Below, piece after piece: positions 12,937 to 25,150 of a DNA stretch of 64,000 nucleotides; position 1 is the first letter of the stretch; every line of letters begins with the position of its first letter. Under the pieces are notes generated by a model. It worked only from the letters and a program-made list of their open reading frames with translations, was not told the origin of the DNA and ran no database searches. Made by a program: the position numbers and the translations under genes. The DNA is from Coffea arabica (taxonomy: Eukaryota; Streptophyta; Magnoliopsida; Gentianales; Rubiaceae), in NCBI RefSeq assembly GCF_036785885.1, contig NC_092326.1, forward strand, positions 43,238,287-43,302,286, written 5' to 3'.

Positions 12937-13124
12937 GTCTGGATAGGAGATTATTTGAGATGTTATTATTTGAAACGATTATTGTAACACTTTTTCGTTT
13001 TTGTGATTTGACGTATGTGAAATAAAAGATTGGTTGAAAATGTTATAAAAAAAAAAATTTTGTGTTGAAAATGTATCAACGATGCAAGGGGAAATGTTAT
13101 TTGGCAAAACTTAGCTATCCAGAC
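12937..13124. mobile_element. Small MITE, GTCTGGATAG ends
   Basis: The ends are 10-base inverted repeats: GTCTGGATAG at 12937 and CTATCCAGAC ending at 13124. The internal sequence (TTTGAGAT, TGTAACACTTTTT, GATTTGACGTATGTGAAATAAAA) is recognisably related to segments at about 2320-2450 and, on the other strand, about 22275-22400. It is therefore a dispersed family in this genome. I could not see a clear target-site duplication. Confidence 0.45.
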
Positions 13125-13609
13125 ACATTATTCATTATGTTAAGAATTTTTAGTCAGATTGAAGTGGAATTGGGATCAGTTCAACCAACTCAGCTCAGTT
13201 CTATATCCGACCATAAATTGTACAGTGCGGTTGCATTGAGCATAAAACCTATTTCGCCCTTAGGACTTTTGAGTTTTGTGCCTTGAACTTCTAAAACCGT
13301 ATACCTGTTTATATTCGAATGGCTAACCTTAAGAGAAGCAACATCTAAACTACTTTTGATATTGATGGCTTTTTCACAGTTGAAATTGACGAAAGGGCTA
13401 AAAATATACTAGGAATGCACAAATGTTTTTGTATTAGTCTTTGGTTTACACTGTGCCAGGTGTCAGCCCATCATTGCCACGGGGCATTCTGGGAGTGGTG
13501 GATCAATCAGTACCTGAGAACAAGAAGTCGGTGCTTCTTTTTAATTTTCATTTTGTCACGTAATCCTCCTCACTCACACGTCGTTAATTGTTGGGGATAC
13601 AAGCAAATA
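13125..13609. other. Intergenic, nothing recognised
   Basis: Low-complexity AT-rich spacer between two MITEs. Open frames are short and unrecognised. Confidence 0.3.
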
Positions 13610-13944
13610 CTCCATCCGTCCCATTTTGACAGTCCTGTATTCCTTTTTTATCTGTCTCAAATTGTAGTCCACTTTCCAATTGAAGAATGTAGTTGTATTT
13701 TAATTTTCCTAAAATACCCTTATTCAATGTAAGTAGTTGTTACTATAAACCTACCCCATTTAATGAGAGTTGATTCTTTTTTTTACCATCAATTCAAGTT
13801 CCCATAAAGTTGTACCGTATTTAATGTGAGGGTATTTTAGAAAAATAGCAATCTAAATTTACTTTTCCAACAAAGTTAACTACTTTTTCTTGAACTGTGT
13901 GAAAAAGAGATACAGTACTGTCAAAAGTGGGACGGAGGATGGAG
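13610..13944. mobile_element. Stowaway-type MITE (Tc1/mariner)
   Basis: The ends carry the classic Stowaway signature CTCCATCCGTCCCATTTTGA on the left, and GGGACGGAGGATGGAG on the right as its inverted counterpart. It is flanked by TA on both sides (13608-13609 and 13945-13946), the usual target duplication. It is 335 bp long with no coding capacity. Confidence 0.8.
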
Positions 13945-16900
13945 TAATTTTTGTGCAAATAATTACCTATCCGATTAATATTTCTCTTTAATGTGCCACA
14001 CATCACTATCTCACCTACTTATTCTAGCTACGAGCTCGTAAAGCATGATTCCGGCGGTTGCTTTTCATCAGCCTGAAAAGAGGCAGTAAACCCTGCGCAT
14101 GAGATAGTATTTGATTCAGTTATCTTTGTTGACGCTAGACATCTGTTCTTCCCATGATTTTATGCATAGATGAACACATTATCCCTTGGACAGTGACAAT
14201 ATCTATGTATCTGTCTTTCATTGGACTCTCAAATATATTTTGGTTTATGTATACTATGGGTGGGGCTCAAAAAAAAAAAAACTTTTTTTTTATTACTACA
14301 AATTGTGCTGTTATATATTGATCTTGATACAAATTGTATGCATGTGTTTGGATTTATGTGGTACTAATGAAACTGTATGTATATAAAATAGTAGTGCTAC
14401 ATATGAATGGTAGACGAAGATGGAGACTGAAGGGAGAAAAAGTATCTTAGGCCGGTGGAAATGAGGATTCAAGAAACATCCCATTTGGCTCCACACAGGA
14501 TACAGCAGCCCATGAGTTCAAAATTCTCTGCTACAAAGTGAACAAAAAAAAAAAATTTTTTTTTTAAAATGGATAATGGTCAAATTAGGACGCTACGCAA
14601 ATCCTTATCTGCTAACTACAAACCATCGAAATACAATTGGCTAATCCCAGCTGGGGATAATACACACTGTATCCCTATTCGGTTGTAATTCTTCTTTGGA
14701 ATATGGATGAAATGACAATTGACGCAGATAGGAAATTGTTTGCATTGTACTATGTCTTTTTTTTTTTGTTTTTGTTTGTGTGTGTGTATGTATGTGTGCG
14801 CGCGCACGCACGTACGTACGCTTTGCATATTAATGAGGTTATTAGCACAGGAAAATATGTTGGATTGTGCCTAAAACAGCTGTTTTTGTTGTGAAATCAT
14901 CATCGGCCACGTATGGTGTCGGCAAGTCACCAATTTGTTCAGAGGAGGACTCAGATGACTCAAAACTAGGATGTGTTCTTCAGCTTAATCATTCAATCTA
15001 GGATATATTGGTTGAAATGATGATCAAATCTCTAGGAAAGAGACATGGGTCACCAATTTTTTTTTTTTTTTTCAGAATTTCAGAGTTATATATATATATG
15101 GTTGTACCAGCTCTTTTTTTTTTTTTTTGGGTAAGAAACAAGCAAAAGAAATGTATCGTTTTTGTTCAAAAATACTTTGCGGGCCATGATTAAATAAATA
15201 TCAGTGGGAGAAAGAAATCTTTAGGTTTCATGTTTAGTGTGAAGATAATTTGTCGATTTGATTAGCCAAACTTGAATTATCTCCCTTGCCTAAATAGGGT
15301 CAAACAAATTCTTTCTCATCAGCAGAAATCTTGATGTTGGTTTGGGAGAAGAAAATTGTACAATGATTTAACCAGGGAGTTAGGTTATGGAATGAAAATG
15401 TCACACAAATGGAACATTAGATCAAACGTAAATGAATTTGCAAATTTCCCGAACTCCCAATTTGCTAAACCAAGTTCTCAACCTTCCAAAACATTTCCAA
15501 ATCAACACGAACGAATATAGGCCGATGCTCTTGTCTTAATTGGTTCCCTTGAATTAATAATTAATGATCTTCTTCAATTATTTCCCACCGGCCACCTTCC
15601 TCAGATGAATCATTAATTGCTTTCTTTTCAAGTATATATTTTCTTTTTGGCAAACAGGCATGAGATGATCATTAAAACAATGAGGAAGCATCACTAGCTC
15701 AAGATTGACAAAAAAAAAAGAGGTGGGGTATTGGTATCTAGTACCCACATGGTTTGCCTCCATTTTCTGACACTATATACATATACATACACATACACAC
15801 ACACACACTTAGCAAGTAGCAAGTAGATAATCATCTATCGTTTCGACCAAAAAAAAAAAAAAAAAAAAGAAAGTAGATAAGAGTTTTTGAATTCTAATTC
15901 CTGCTTCCTTCTCACATCTTAAATCTCACGTCTTAAATCTCATCCTTCCTCCGTTGGTTAGAAAAAAATTAGAAAAAAATAAGGAGAATGGATGGATGGT
16001 TGGTTGGAATTGAACAAAAATGGCGTCCATGAAGTTTTGAAGGAATCAATGTACGTCGTGTCACGCGCCTTAGGAGAGTCAGACGTTTGTTTTCTTGGCA
16101 AATTTCGTAGCATTTTTTTTTTAAAGGTTGGAGTCAATCAAACCTTTTATTATGTGTGATAAAATTAGATTGAATACACAAAATGTTTTGTTTTAAAATT
16201 TTAATCTTATGACATGTGGATTCACCAATCCCAAAGCCTGGCATGTGGATTCACGAATTAGAACAGAGAAATTTTATCCACTTATTTTGGAATCATATTC
16301 TAACTCCCAAAAAAAAATAAAAATATTTTTTTTGGAATAATCTAAGCACCTTCAATTAAATAAATGGTTTATTGTTCACTCACTAATCCTCAAGAGATTG
16401 GTTGATAATCACTCATTTAAGTTCCATTTCTTAATTCTGTTTGGATTGCTATCTTCCGTATATTGATCTGTTGTTGTGTATGAGATAAAAAAAAAAAAAA
16501 AGGTGTTCAAACGGTCTACTGTTAATGTTTAAGCGTCGTGGACCCCATGTGTCTTGAACGCTATATAGGAAAAATGCTTAGTAATTAATTCCAAATACTT
16601 ATTCATTAGTTGGATTGGGCCCATGTGCGACAGCTACCCATTCTGACGAGAGAGACCGAGTCCCCATTTCCTTTCTCGTGGATTTTACGTTAGACCTAAA
16701 AAGTAAACAAAGGAAATATGGACGCTGATGGAGACTGACTACGGGCGCTTTGGGTTTTCTCTGATAGTTAGGAATTGGGCTATACACGTGACCCTACCTA
16801 AATGGAATTAAGGCTTGGCCCGTCTAGCCCTTGGACTAGTCTAGCGAATGTTGTCCAATCATTTTTCAGTTTGCAGCGCTACTTTAGACGGCTCACAGGG

Positions 16901-18652
16901 TTTGGATCATTTCCTATAAAAAAAAAAAGGCATGTTTTTTTTTTTTTTAAATTTTATTGTTAATGTGAGGATTACATTAATAGACTGTGATCGTTCTAGT
17001 ATTAATGTGAGGATTGTGTTAGTAAATCTGATTTTAAAGATATGCCTTGGTTCGATGGTGGTCGAAGCCGAAAGGGAAAGTATATAAATGCAAGGGAGGA
17101 TAATAATTGTAATGTGCGTACGAATATGGTATGTGAGGTGAATTCTCCCCATTTCCATTAGAAAGATTTATAGTTTCTTTTGAATGAATGGAAAAAGCAA
17201 TAATATCTCAAACATGAAAAATAACATCTTGGCTTTTTTGTTTTATATCAGTTTGCATGGTCTAAGATACTCGCACAAACTTCTGAAGTTTGAACTTCTA
17301 ACAGAAGAACTCGTGATTTGTTGTTGGTCCATCTAACTTGCATCTACCTTGCAGCAGAAGCGAAGGGGACTGAAAGGAATGGAGAGCCTGGAAAGCGATT
17401 CCGAATGAAAATTTTCTTTAAACATCAATGGAGATGATGAATGCCAAGTCAAGAGTCTCCAACTTCATCACATTTTTGCCTCTGCTTGCCGAGCCAATGT
17501 TGGAATAGCTCAACATACATTCCTTGGCTGCTGGGATTCCTCCCATCAGCAGGCAGACAATACCAGGATTTGATGGATGCAGAAAATGATTTCCAACCAG
17601 AGATTTCCACCCTGGACCTCGCCAAATTCTTGTTCTTGATGATCACTTGTATTGATATACTCTATTCTACGGCCGATTTTGCTACCTAACTCATTTGGCC
17701 AGCTACCCTATAACTACCAGAGCAAGGTCCCGGGGGGGGAATATAAGCCAGCTATTTCGGTTTTGTTGTCACCATCATCAAACACTCTTAATTTGCTTCT
17801 GTACAAATCAGCTGCCTTGCCTTATTTCTTCTTATCTTGGTTTCTATGTACCCTTAGAATTGGTTCTTTCTATCTAAAGACTCTGCCCCATTTTATTGGT
17901 TCTTTCACATTTTAAAACAAGATTAACTTTCATCTTTATTGCAATTATCCTTGGTTCAGGATACCTCTTACGCACACTAATAACTCGATATGTTCATAAC
18001 CAAAGTTTAAGCCTTTAAGGTATGGGTAATGGTCCAAAGTGGCAGAAGATATTTGGTACTTCAAACCATGGTTGAAATCTGCAGAATCACATACCAGCAA
18101 CTTAAAATCCATGGTCAAAGCAAGCCAGAGTGCCAATCCCCTCCAGAAAGACTTTTGATCACGGTCAGATAGGAGAACAGCTAGAAGCATTTGGTGGCGA
18201 CAAAGTAACCAAGCTATGTCATTTATTATTAAAGGCCAAATGCCACTCGCTCCAGAAGTTGGTGACTGATGCTGGCTTACCATCAGTAACTTCATCTTTT
18301 GGCATCCTAGTTAAGAGGGAGGGATCTCATTTCTGAGTAGCCCAACAACCACTATCACCCTCCATCCTTGGCTCACCCACATTAAAAGAAGGGAAAAGAA
18401 AGGGAGCAAAAAATGCTACATGTAGTATCCTAACATTTGTAATTTGCCAAAATACAGAGCACTTAGAAATTTAGAATAGTAATCCAGATTTCCCCCAAGA
18501 TAAGATATGTTTTTCCTTTTTCGACAATGGCAACAGACAGAGATTCAAAGACGTATAAATGTTCACTAGAAACTGGAAAAATCCCAGCTTGCTCTGGGCT
18601 GTATAAGCTTTTATGGAACATAATGGAAAGTAACATCCCTACTTCTGCAGGT
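13945..18652. other. Gene-poor spacer between S2P and GlcAK
   Basis: AT-rich DNA with homopolymers and simple repeats: a TG/GCGCAC tract near 14775-14820, an AC tract near 15785-15810 and several A/T runs. No family-level similarity to a gene is visible. The longest open frame (17945-18295, - strand) is unrecognised. The last 150-200 bases before 18653 are probably the GlcAK 3'UTR. If the 48.8-kb repetition is real, this is one of two places where its undiscovered junction could lie. Confidence 0.4.
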
Positions 18653-19726
18653 TTATTTTGAAGATATAGACTTGAGATCGATATCATTTAAAAGAGAAGG
18701 AATAACCTTAACCGGTTCAATGACAAAACCAGCCTTGTGATATGCATCCTCCAGAAGCTCTACTTGTGAAGGTCCGTCAGGACAGAAAACCACGGCAGCA
18801 CCTCCACTCCCAGTGAATTTTGATGCAGCACCAACCCTTCGTGCCACTTCAATCATCTTAATATTAAGAGCACCAAGTGCATTGTCACCAAACATGCTCC
18901 TTCGCAGATCAAAATTACGGTTCATGAGAGTCACCAACTTGCCATAGTCCTTTGCAAGCAATGCAGCCCTCCCTTCCAAAGCAATATTAGCTACCTCATC
19001 CATTGACGATATGATGAACTCATCACCATCTAACCATCTCTGCCTAACTGTACTGTGCACCTTTCCAGAATCACTCGGATTCTCGGCATAGACAAGATAA
19101 AGAGGTGGAAGAATAGTAATATCCATAGGCGTATAATTTCCATGCCCCAATTCTTCCATGTACTTTTTGCTGAAATCCATGTAAACAAGCCCCCCATACA
19201 CCTGTGCCACCCTGTCCTGGAGACCAGCAACAATGCCAAGTTCCTTCTCGGCATTAAGAATAAGGTTGGGCCTAACCTCAACCTTAATCAAATGCCTCAC
19301 GTTATAGAAATCCAAAAGGCAGCTAAGAGCAGCACAGACGATGGCACTAGACCCCGATAGCCCTGTCTGGCGAGGTATATTGGTATCATATGACAGGGTA
19401 AAATTTCCTTCGCGTAAACTGATATTCTCATCCCTGCAGTAGTTGTGAAAAACTTTGCATATGGCCATAAGCAAACGAACCCCTCCATAATACCCTTCAG
19501 CTTGCAACCGATTCACCATGTGAGAGAGGGACTCAAATTGGACCAAATCATGAGTAGGGTGTGGCACAATAACAAGCTCTTTAGAAGGTTGCAAACGCAC
19601 TGAAGCCCAGAAGTTGCCAAGGCTGAAAGAAATGGTTCGCCCATAATAAACATCGCTAGGATTTCCCAGTAATCCCACCCTGGCATACGCCTTGTGCTCT
19701 ATCACATTGCCATTCTCTCCGGCCAT
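18653..19726 (-). CDS. GLCAK: Glucuronokinase, complete
   Basis: GHMP-family sugar kinase that phosphorylates D-glucuronate to glucuronate-1-phosphate in the cytosol. This is the salvage step after myo-inositol oxygenase that feeds UDP-glucuronate to cell-wall synthesis. The coding exon is uninterrupted and gives 357 residues, close to Arabidopsis GLCAK1. Motifs visible: GNPSDVYYG at 21-29 (N-terminal GHMP motif), the phosphate-binding loop TGLSGSSAIV at 121-130, and the C-terminal motif KFTGSGGA at 303-310. I chose the ATG at 19726 (MAGENG) because the frame further upstream is entered through a splice acceptor at 19756-19757. The 5'UTR is split by an intron. The 13.1-kb repeat unit begins inside this exon, at 19132 (codon 199). 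This copy looks functional. Confidence 0.95.
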   Translation of the reverse strand: MAGENGNVIEHKAYARVGLLGNPSDVYYGRTISFSLGNFWASVRLQPSKELVIVPHPTHDLVQFESLSHMVNRLQAEGYYGGVRLLMAICKVFHNYCRDENISLREGNFTLSYDTNIPRQTGLSGSSAIVCAALSCLLDFYNVRHLIKVEVRPNLILNAEKELGIVAGLQDRVAQVYGGLVYMDFSKKYMEELGHGNYTPMDITILPPLYLVYAENPSDSGKVHSTVRQRWLDGDEFIISSMDEVANIALEGRAALLAKDYGKLVTLMNRNFDLRRSMFGDNALGALNIKMIEVARRVGAASKFTGSGGAAVVFCPDGPSQVELLEDAYHKAGFVIEPVKVIPSLLNDIDLKSISSK

Positions 19727-19755
19727 TCTCAACAACACAATTTTCCAAACTAGCA

Positions 19756-20462
19756 CTGCAGAAATGTTATAGCAAATATATACAATGAACCAATTAGACT
19801 AAGAACAATGTAGGTAATCATATCTTGAAAACTGTCAGAGAAATGAGATAATCATCAATGCTGCTACTTTAGAAACTTTTTAATAGCATCACTAATCTGA
19901 GCAAGTGGAAAAGGAAGATGCTGAACTGTTTTCTTCTCAATCATTTATTTAGTGCATCGGGGTACCTAACAATCTTGAATAATACCATCAGAGAAAACAG
20001 TAAGAAAAAATATTTCCCATTCATGGGCTTTCTACCTCCAATGGTTGGTTTCCTTAAAAGTTAAAAAATCATCATTGCCATGCAGAACCAAATCTACATA
20101 TTAAAGAGTACTAGATAAGCATCAAGCTACAATTTGGGTGAACTATGGAGGGTCCTAAGCAGTTAAGATAAAACTGGTCATGGTAATAAAGAATTAACAA
20201 ATTTGACAAGAAAATGGAAAATCCCAACATGGAAAAGTTACTAAACTGATGAATCAGAATTACCTTCTTGTTTGCCAGACTAGAGAAGGCTGTCACGCCA
20301 ACAAGATCTTATTCTGGTCTCCGATAACGATGGGTTGGTTGGGAGATTTGCAGCAAGAATGTGACGGTGGAAACAGTAATCCTATTCCCAGCTAGTGTTA
20401 TGGCTGGCTGCTTAGCCGCCGCAAGTCGGCGAGGGAACCCGCCGGAATGGGGAAATATAAAA
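19756..20462 (-). promoter_or_regulatory. GlcAK 5'UTR intron, leader exon and core promoter
   Basis: On the - strand, a leader exon ends with the donor at 20262-20263. A 508-bp intron (19756-20263) ends in the acceptor TTTCTGCAG just upstream of the coding exon. A TATA-like tract (TTTTATATTT on the - strand, 20453-20462) lies a plausible distance upstream of the leader exon. The transcription start itself cannot be read from sequence. Plant leader introns of this kind often raise expression. Confidence 0.5.
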
Positions 20463-23400
20463 TGAATTAAAGAAAATGGAAATTAGAAGGAAACGTAGAA
20501 ACCTGGGACTGCAAGGGGAAGTTAACGTGAGCAGTCCACGTATGACTCACGTTGGAAAATGGAGTATTGTGTTAATCAATTATGGGAAAAATATTAAACG
20601 GTCAATCTGCAGCACTTGGCAAATTTAAGTATTGTATTAGTACCAAATTACCAATGATCCATCATCAACTCAAGTATAGGCTGGCTAAACCATCATTATG
20701 TGGTAATTAATGACTAGTGATATCATACTTTCTCACACTCTCAATTTTTCAATATGAAATGTCAACAATGATATTATCTTATCTACAAAAAATTTAATAT
20801 TTTTACACTAGAAAAAACTTCTTTTGAGAGGGAAAAATTTGACTATTGGTTGAAAGGAGGTAGCATGAGTTACTAAAAGCTAAAACATAAAAATTATTAG
20901 AATTAGACATTACAAATTTGCAGCGTAGCAAATCTTTGTGCTCAACCTAGACCAAACTCTGTTGGGGGTGGTAAAAGCAAGTGTGTTGAGTTTCTCCAAA
21001 GGAAGGGCAATGGAGATATTAATCTAGATGGTTTCAAACTTAGGGACGATTAGGAACTAATTATTTTTAATTATATAACGAATAACTAAAGAATTGCACG
21101 CAGTGATCAGCAGAGGGCTCTTAGAATTTTCTTTCTTTACTGTCAGGTCCAAGGTTCGCATCTTGGACCTAATAATTGGAAAAAATTCTAAAAGTATGGA
21201 GAAGGGTGGAAGGTTCAAAAAAGAGAAGTGGAAAAAAAAAAAAAAAAGATTTGTAGTACATTTGAACGAATAGGCAAAGCAAAGAACAGGGGACTAAGTG
21301 TGGGGGCCAAAATAGAAGAGAGAGATAGTTTAGGGAGGTTTTCTATAATTTATCCTTGAAATGGTATAGAGATATATTTGTTTTGGGTATCTTTATATTT
21401 AACTGAATTGGAGTTTCTAGTAGAAATTTTTGAGACTTAAAAGCTAAGAAAAAGCCTTAAAACTGGGGAAAGTTTCCATGCAGTGACAGCAAAAAAACGT
21501 GTGGTAGGAGTAGGAAGAAAAGTGAATGATGGACAAACTTGTAGGATGAATTCCAATATTGTAACCGGAAATAATTTACAAGCACTTGAATTAACTGCAA
21601 TTTTTAAGTCAATTTGGTATCAATGTAAATTTTGAAGTGGTTGGCAGCAAGATAATCTACCAATTTAGCTTTAGGGGATATTTATATTGAATTATTGATT
21701 CATATTTAGCATCACAACAAACCGATTGGCTTAGTTAAACTTATTACATTATTATATTTTTTTTTTTAAAAAAAAAAATTTTCTAACAGGGGATGGAATG
21801 GATTTAAGAAATGGGGAAAAAAAACAGAGGGATTAGAATCCAGAACCTCTACGTTTTTGGATTTTAACCTAAACTTGCATTATTATGTTGAATGTTAAGA
21901 ATACAAAAATATCTCAGCAGAGCTATAATTTGCAAAAATCTAACTTAGGGAAGCATTAAAAAGAAGGGGAAAAAAAAAATAAGGAGAATGCAGTAGTTTC
22001 ATCAATAGTCAGTTTAGCCCAAATGTAACGGAAAACATATTATTGATTACGAAAGACAACATATGAATATGACATCTTTAGTGAACTTTTGGAGGGCAAA
22101 CCTTTGTTCTGATTCAGTATAGGCATCTGGTTCTGGTCATGAGAGAATTAGAAACGGTGAAAGAGGAGTTAAAGAGAGAACCAGCAGACAAAGGCATAAA
22201 AAGTCAAAAAAATGGGCTGTCATGCAACAATTCAAGGCAATTGGATGAAACAATAAAGAGCCTACCTCTACATTGGATGTTGAAAAAATGCTACGTTTTC
22301 GTGAACACATTTCCCTATTACCTTTTTATCTTACATACATCAAATCGCTACAGTAATTTTTTCACAAAAAATTCAGAAAAATGCAATCCAAACACAAATC
22401 AAAGTGATTGCATCACTCTCATACATCAAATATTAGATTAAAAGGTCAAAGGCAAGCAAAAAGGAAAAAGAAAGCTGGACACCAGATATACATGTTAAAG
22501 CTGCACCTAGAGCTTGAAATCCTTGAACCAAAATGGCCACCTTTATGGCTTTGAGGTCTCAGCTACAACTCCAAAAACTGCACACTAATGTACCTGCATT
22601 GCCTCAAAAGATGACATTCTACCTTGGTGGAATGGTGAGGAAACAGCATTCCAGGATTATAACCACTGATCAAGAATAGCCCAAGTCAAAAGAAAACTTT
22701 CTAAGCATCAAATGGTGGAAGAAATTTGATAACATAACGATGTCACCTTACGGTAGAGAGTTCATAACTGGAGGATTAACGTGAACAAGCGATAAAGAGG
22801 AGGATGGCCATTCTCTTCTTGGTTCCCAAAATCCGTGCCTATATGGTAGTATGGTAACTAATAGTCTATTTGAGGTGATTCTAAGTGAATATCAAGATTC
22901 AAAGCATCATAAATTACATCAAGTCCGGCTGTAAAAAGTATGACAGTATGATAAAAAAACTTTTGCACACGCACGGTTTTCCACCTTCGATAGACCTGTT
23001 TAAAATCCCCCCGTAGTTTATTCCCCTTGACGTATCATACTGGAACTATAAACTATGGTCCAGATCAATGAAACATAAACAAAAATGAAGTGCAAATTGT
23101 AATCAAATGCACATATTGCCAAATAAAACACCCAGCTCTAAACATTTATAGTGATCCTCACCTACCAGTTTCAATAAATCTTTGATTGTTGACCTCCCCA
23201 AAGTGTTTTGCTAGTTGGAAATTAACAAATTTGACAAGCAAATAAGTATTCCAATTTGAACTAGGACTGATCAATATTTAACGGAAAAAGGTATATATCC
23301 TTGTATCATCATCATCCAGATTCTCCACAAAATGGCACGCCCATCCATGAAGCATCTTTGATGCATAGTATGTCTATAACATACCACTCTATGTTCCACA

Positions 23401-23950
23401 AAATGAATTGCTCACCCATAAAAATCTTTAGCCTATAAGGTGTCTATAACTTACGATGATTTACATACTTAAGGTGGCTAGAATATCTGGAACATCAGAA
23501 TGGGTCATAGTGTGAGCATTGTTCTATGCAAAAATTGGTTAGGATTGTCCAATTGTCATCCCTTGAGCCAACAGAAGAAGCAAAAAATGTGAGCAATGTA
23601 ATGCTTGATACAGACTTACCACATGCAAAATATAAGGTCAGTAACTTGAAATCACTTGAAACGACACTATTGAGTATGAGAACTCTCAAATATTTCCTCA
23701 GATAAACAAGACAGGTGATTTGTTGACCCTTCAATGAAATCACTAGCAAAACCAGGGTTTGGACTTTCTTTTTTGGGGGGCCGGGTGTTACGTATGACAA
23801 TAGTGTCTAAAGCGAGCCACAGTAAATTATTAAAGAATTAATAGAAAGCAAAGCATGTAATTCATAAACACATAAATTCTCAAAAAGTTAATCAAATATT
23901 GCATGATATTTGAAATCACATAAGTTCTATCCTGCAAAGTGGGGATCAAA
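20463..23950. other. Intergenic, no gene; MITE fragment
   Basis: Non-coding sequence upstream of GlcAK. At about 22275-22400 (- strand orientation) lies a member of the same MITE family as 12937-13124. Near 21140-21180 a GGTTCGCATCTTGG word resembles a Pol III B box, but I see no full SINE. From 21724 rightwards this DNA differs from its duplicate at 34802; before that point the two copies appear identical. Confidence 0.4.
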
Positions 23951-24228
23951 TTACTTTCTTAGAATCTATCAAATGCAAGGCATTCTAAATTGTGCATGTC
24001 ATTCTTTCTTAGAATCAAAAGCATTCATGATAGAATCTGTACCAAAACTTCTAAATTGAAAGTTTTTGTAGAACTTACAACTTCGAACTTTGAGAAGTTT
24101 TAAGGCATTATAAATAGATATCAACTTACTTTCTTAGAATCTATCAAACGCAAGGCATTCTAAATCGTGCATGTCATTCTTTCTCAGAATCAAGAGCATT
24201 CATGATAGAATCTGAACCGAAACTTCTA
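23951..24228. repeat. Partial tandem repeat, 175-bp period
   Basis: The block starting TTACTTTCTTAGAATCTATC at 23951 is repeated from 24126 with about a dozen differences and runs to about 24228. The same arrangement is present in the second 13.1-kb unit at 37034 and 37209, so it predates that duplication. Confidence 0.75.
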
Positions 24229-25150
24229 GCAAATCCCTTTTCTACTAAATTAATCAAGGAACCTGCAAGAAAGTCATCTCCCATTTTGTTTCACCATGGA
24301 GTTTCTAAGGAGTTTCATTGTCGAGAATGCTTGCTCCATAGCTGAAATAGACACGGTAAGAGTAAGAACAAGGATCCTATATAATTTATTACAGACTATA
24401 AAATAGTAGATCAAACGGATAGCTAAACCTGAGAGTACAAACTACATTATTTGATACATAAGTCTAAATTTAGTACATAGTTGCGATTTGAACTTGGGCA
24501 ACTATTATCGTACCAGTACTGCAATTTGGGGGAGCTTTATCAGAAGAAATTTTGGGGGGAAGAAACTTAAACCAAGAAAACTTCTTAAGCCAAAATACCT
24601 ATTACATCAAAAGAATTTATAAAATTCTTGGGGGGCTGCTGCCCCTCCCCCCAAAAGCCCAAAAAAAAGTTCCACCAGTGTATGAAATTATTTTCATAAA
24701 TGAAAGTTACTGGAAGCTACACCCTCTCGGAACCCAAAAAAAAAAAGATCCGCATCAATATCACCAACACATAATCAGAAGCAAGATTTCTCTGTGAGAG
24801 CTCCTGGAAGCAACACCCTCTAGGTACGATAAAAGAATCCTCATTAATACTGCCAACGCATTGCCTGCTCTTATTAATTTTCCTATTTGCCACACCTGCA
24901 TCACCAATTTCTTTTCTGGCGTCAGAGCTGTGGGTGTGGAGAAACACAACAGGTACAATATTCTCAAACACAAGGCATTTGTGGTTCAGTATCTGATGAT
25001 AAGCCATTAATTATAATCACCTCTAATTTTCAGATTGAGAAAATCTAAAATCACAAACTTTTTGAGCCCCATTGTTACATTTTTTAGGTGCCTGAGATCC
25101 AAATTTTTGGTCAAAACTGACATTCAGCTCTAATAAGAAACATTAACATC
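24229..25150. other. Intergenic, nothing recognised
   Basis: AT-rich spacer with poly-G and poly-A runs near 24600-24670 and 24735-24750. Short open frames on either strand are unrecognised. Confidence 0.3.

Noticed and set aside
17945-18295. 116-codon open frame on the - strand downstream of GlcAK
   Set aside because: No recognisable motif, no splice structure that I could extend, and an overlapping open frame on the other strand. It may be a decayed fragment but I cannot support a gene.
21110-21185. Pol III B-box-like word suggesting a SINE or tRNA
   Set aside because: No matching A box at the right spacing, no cloverleaf, and no clear target duplication.
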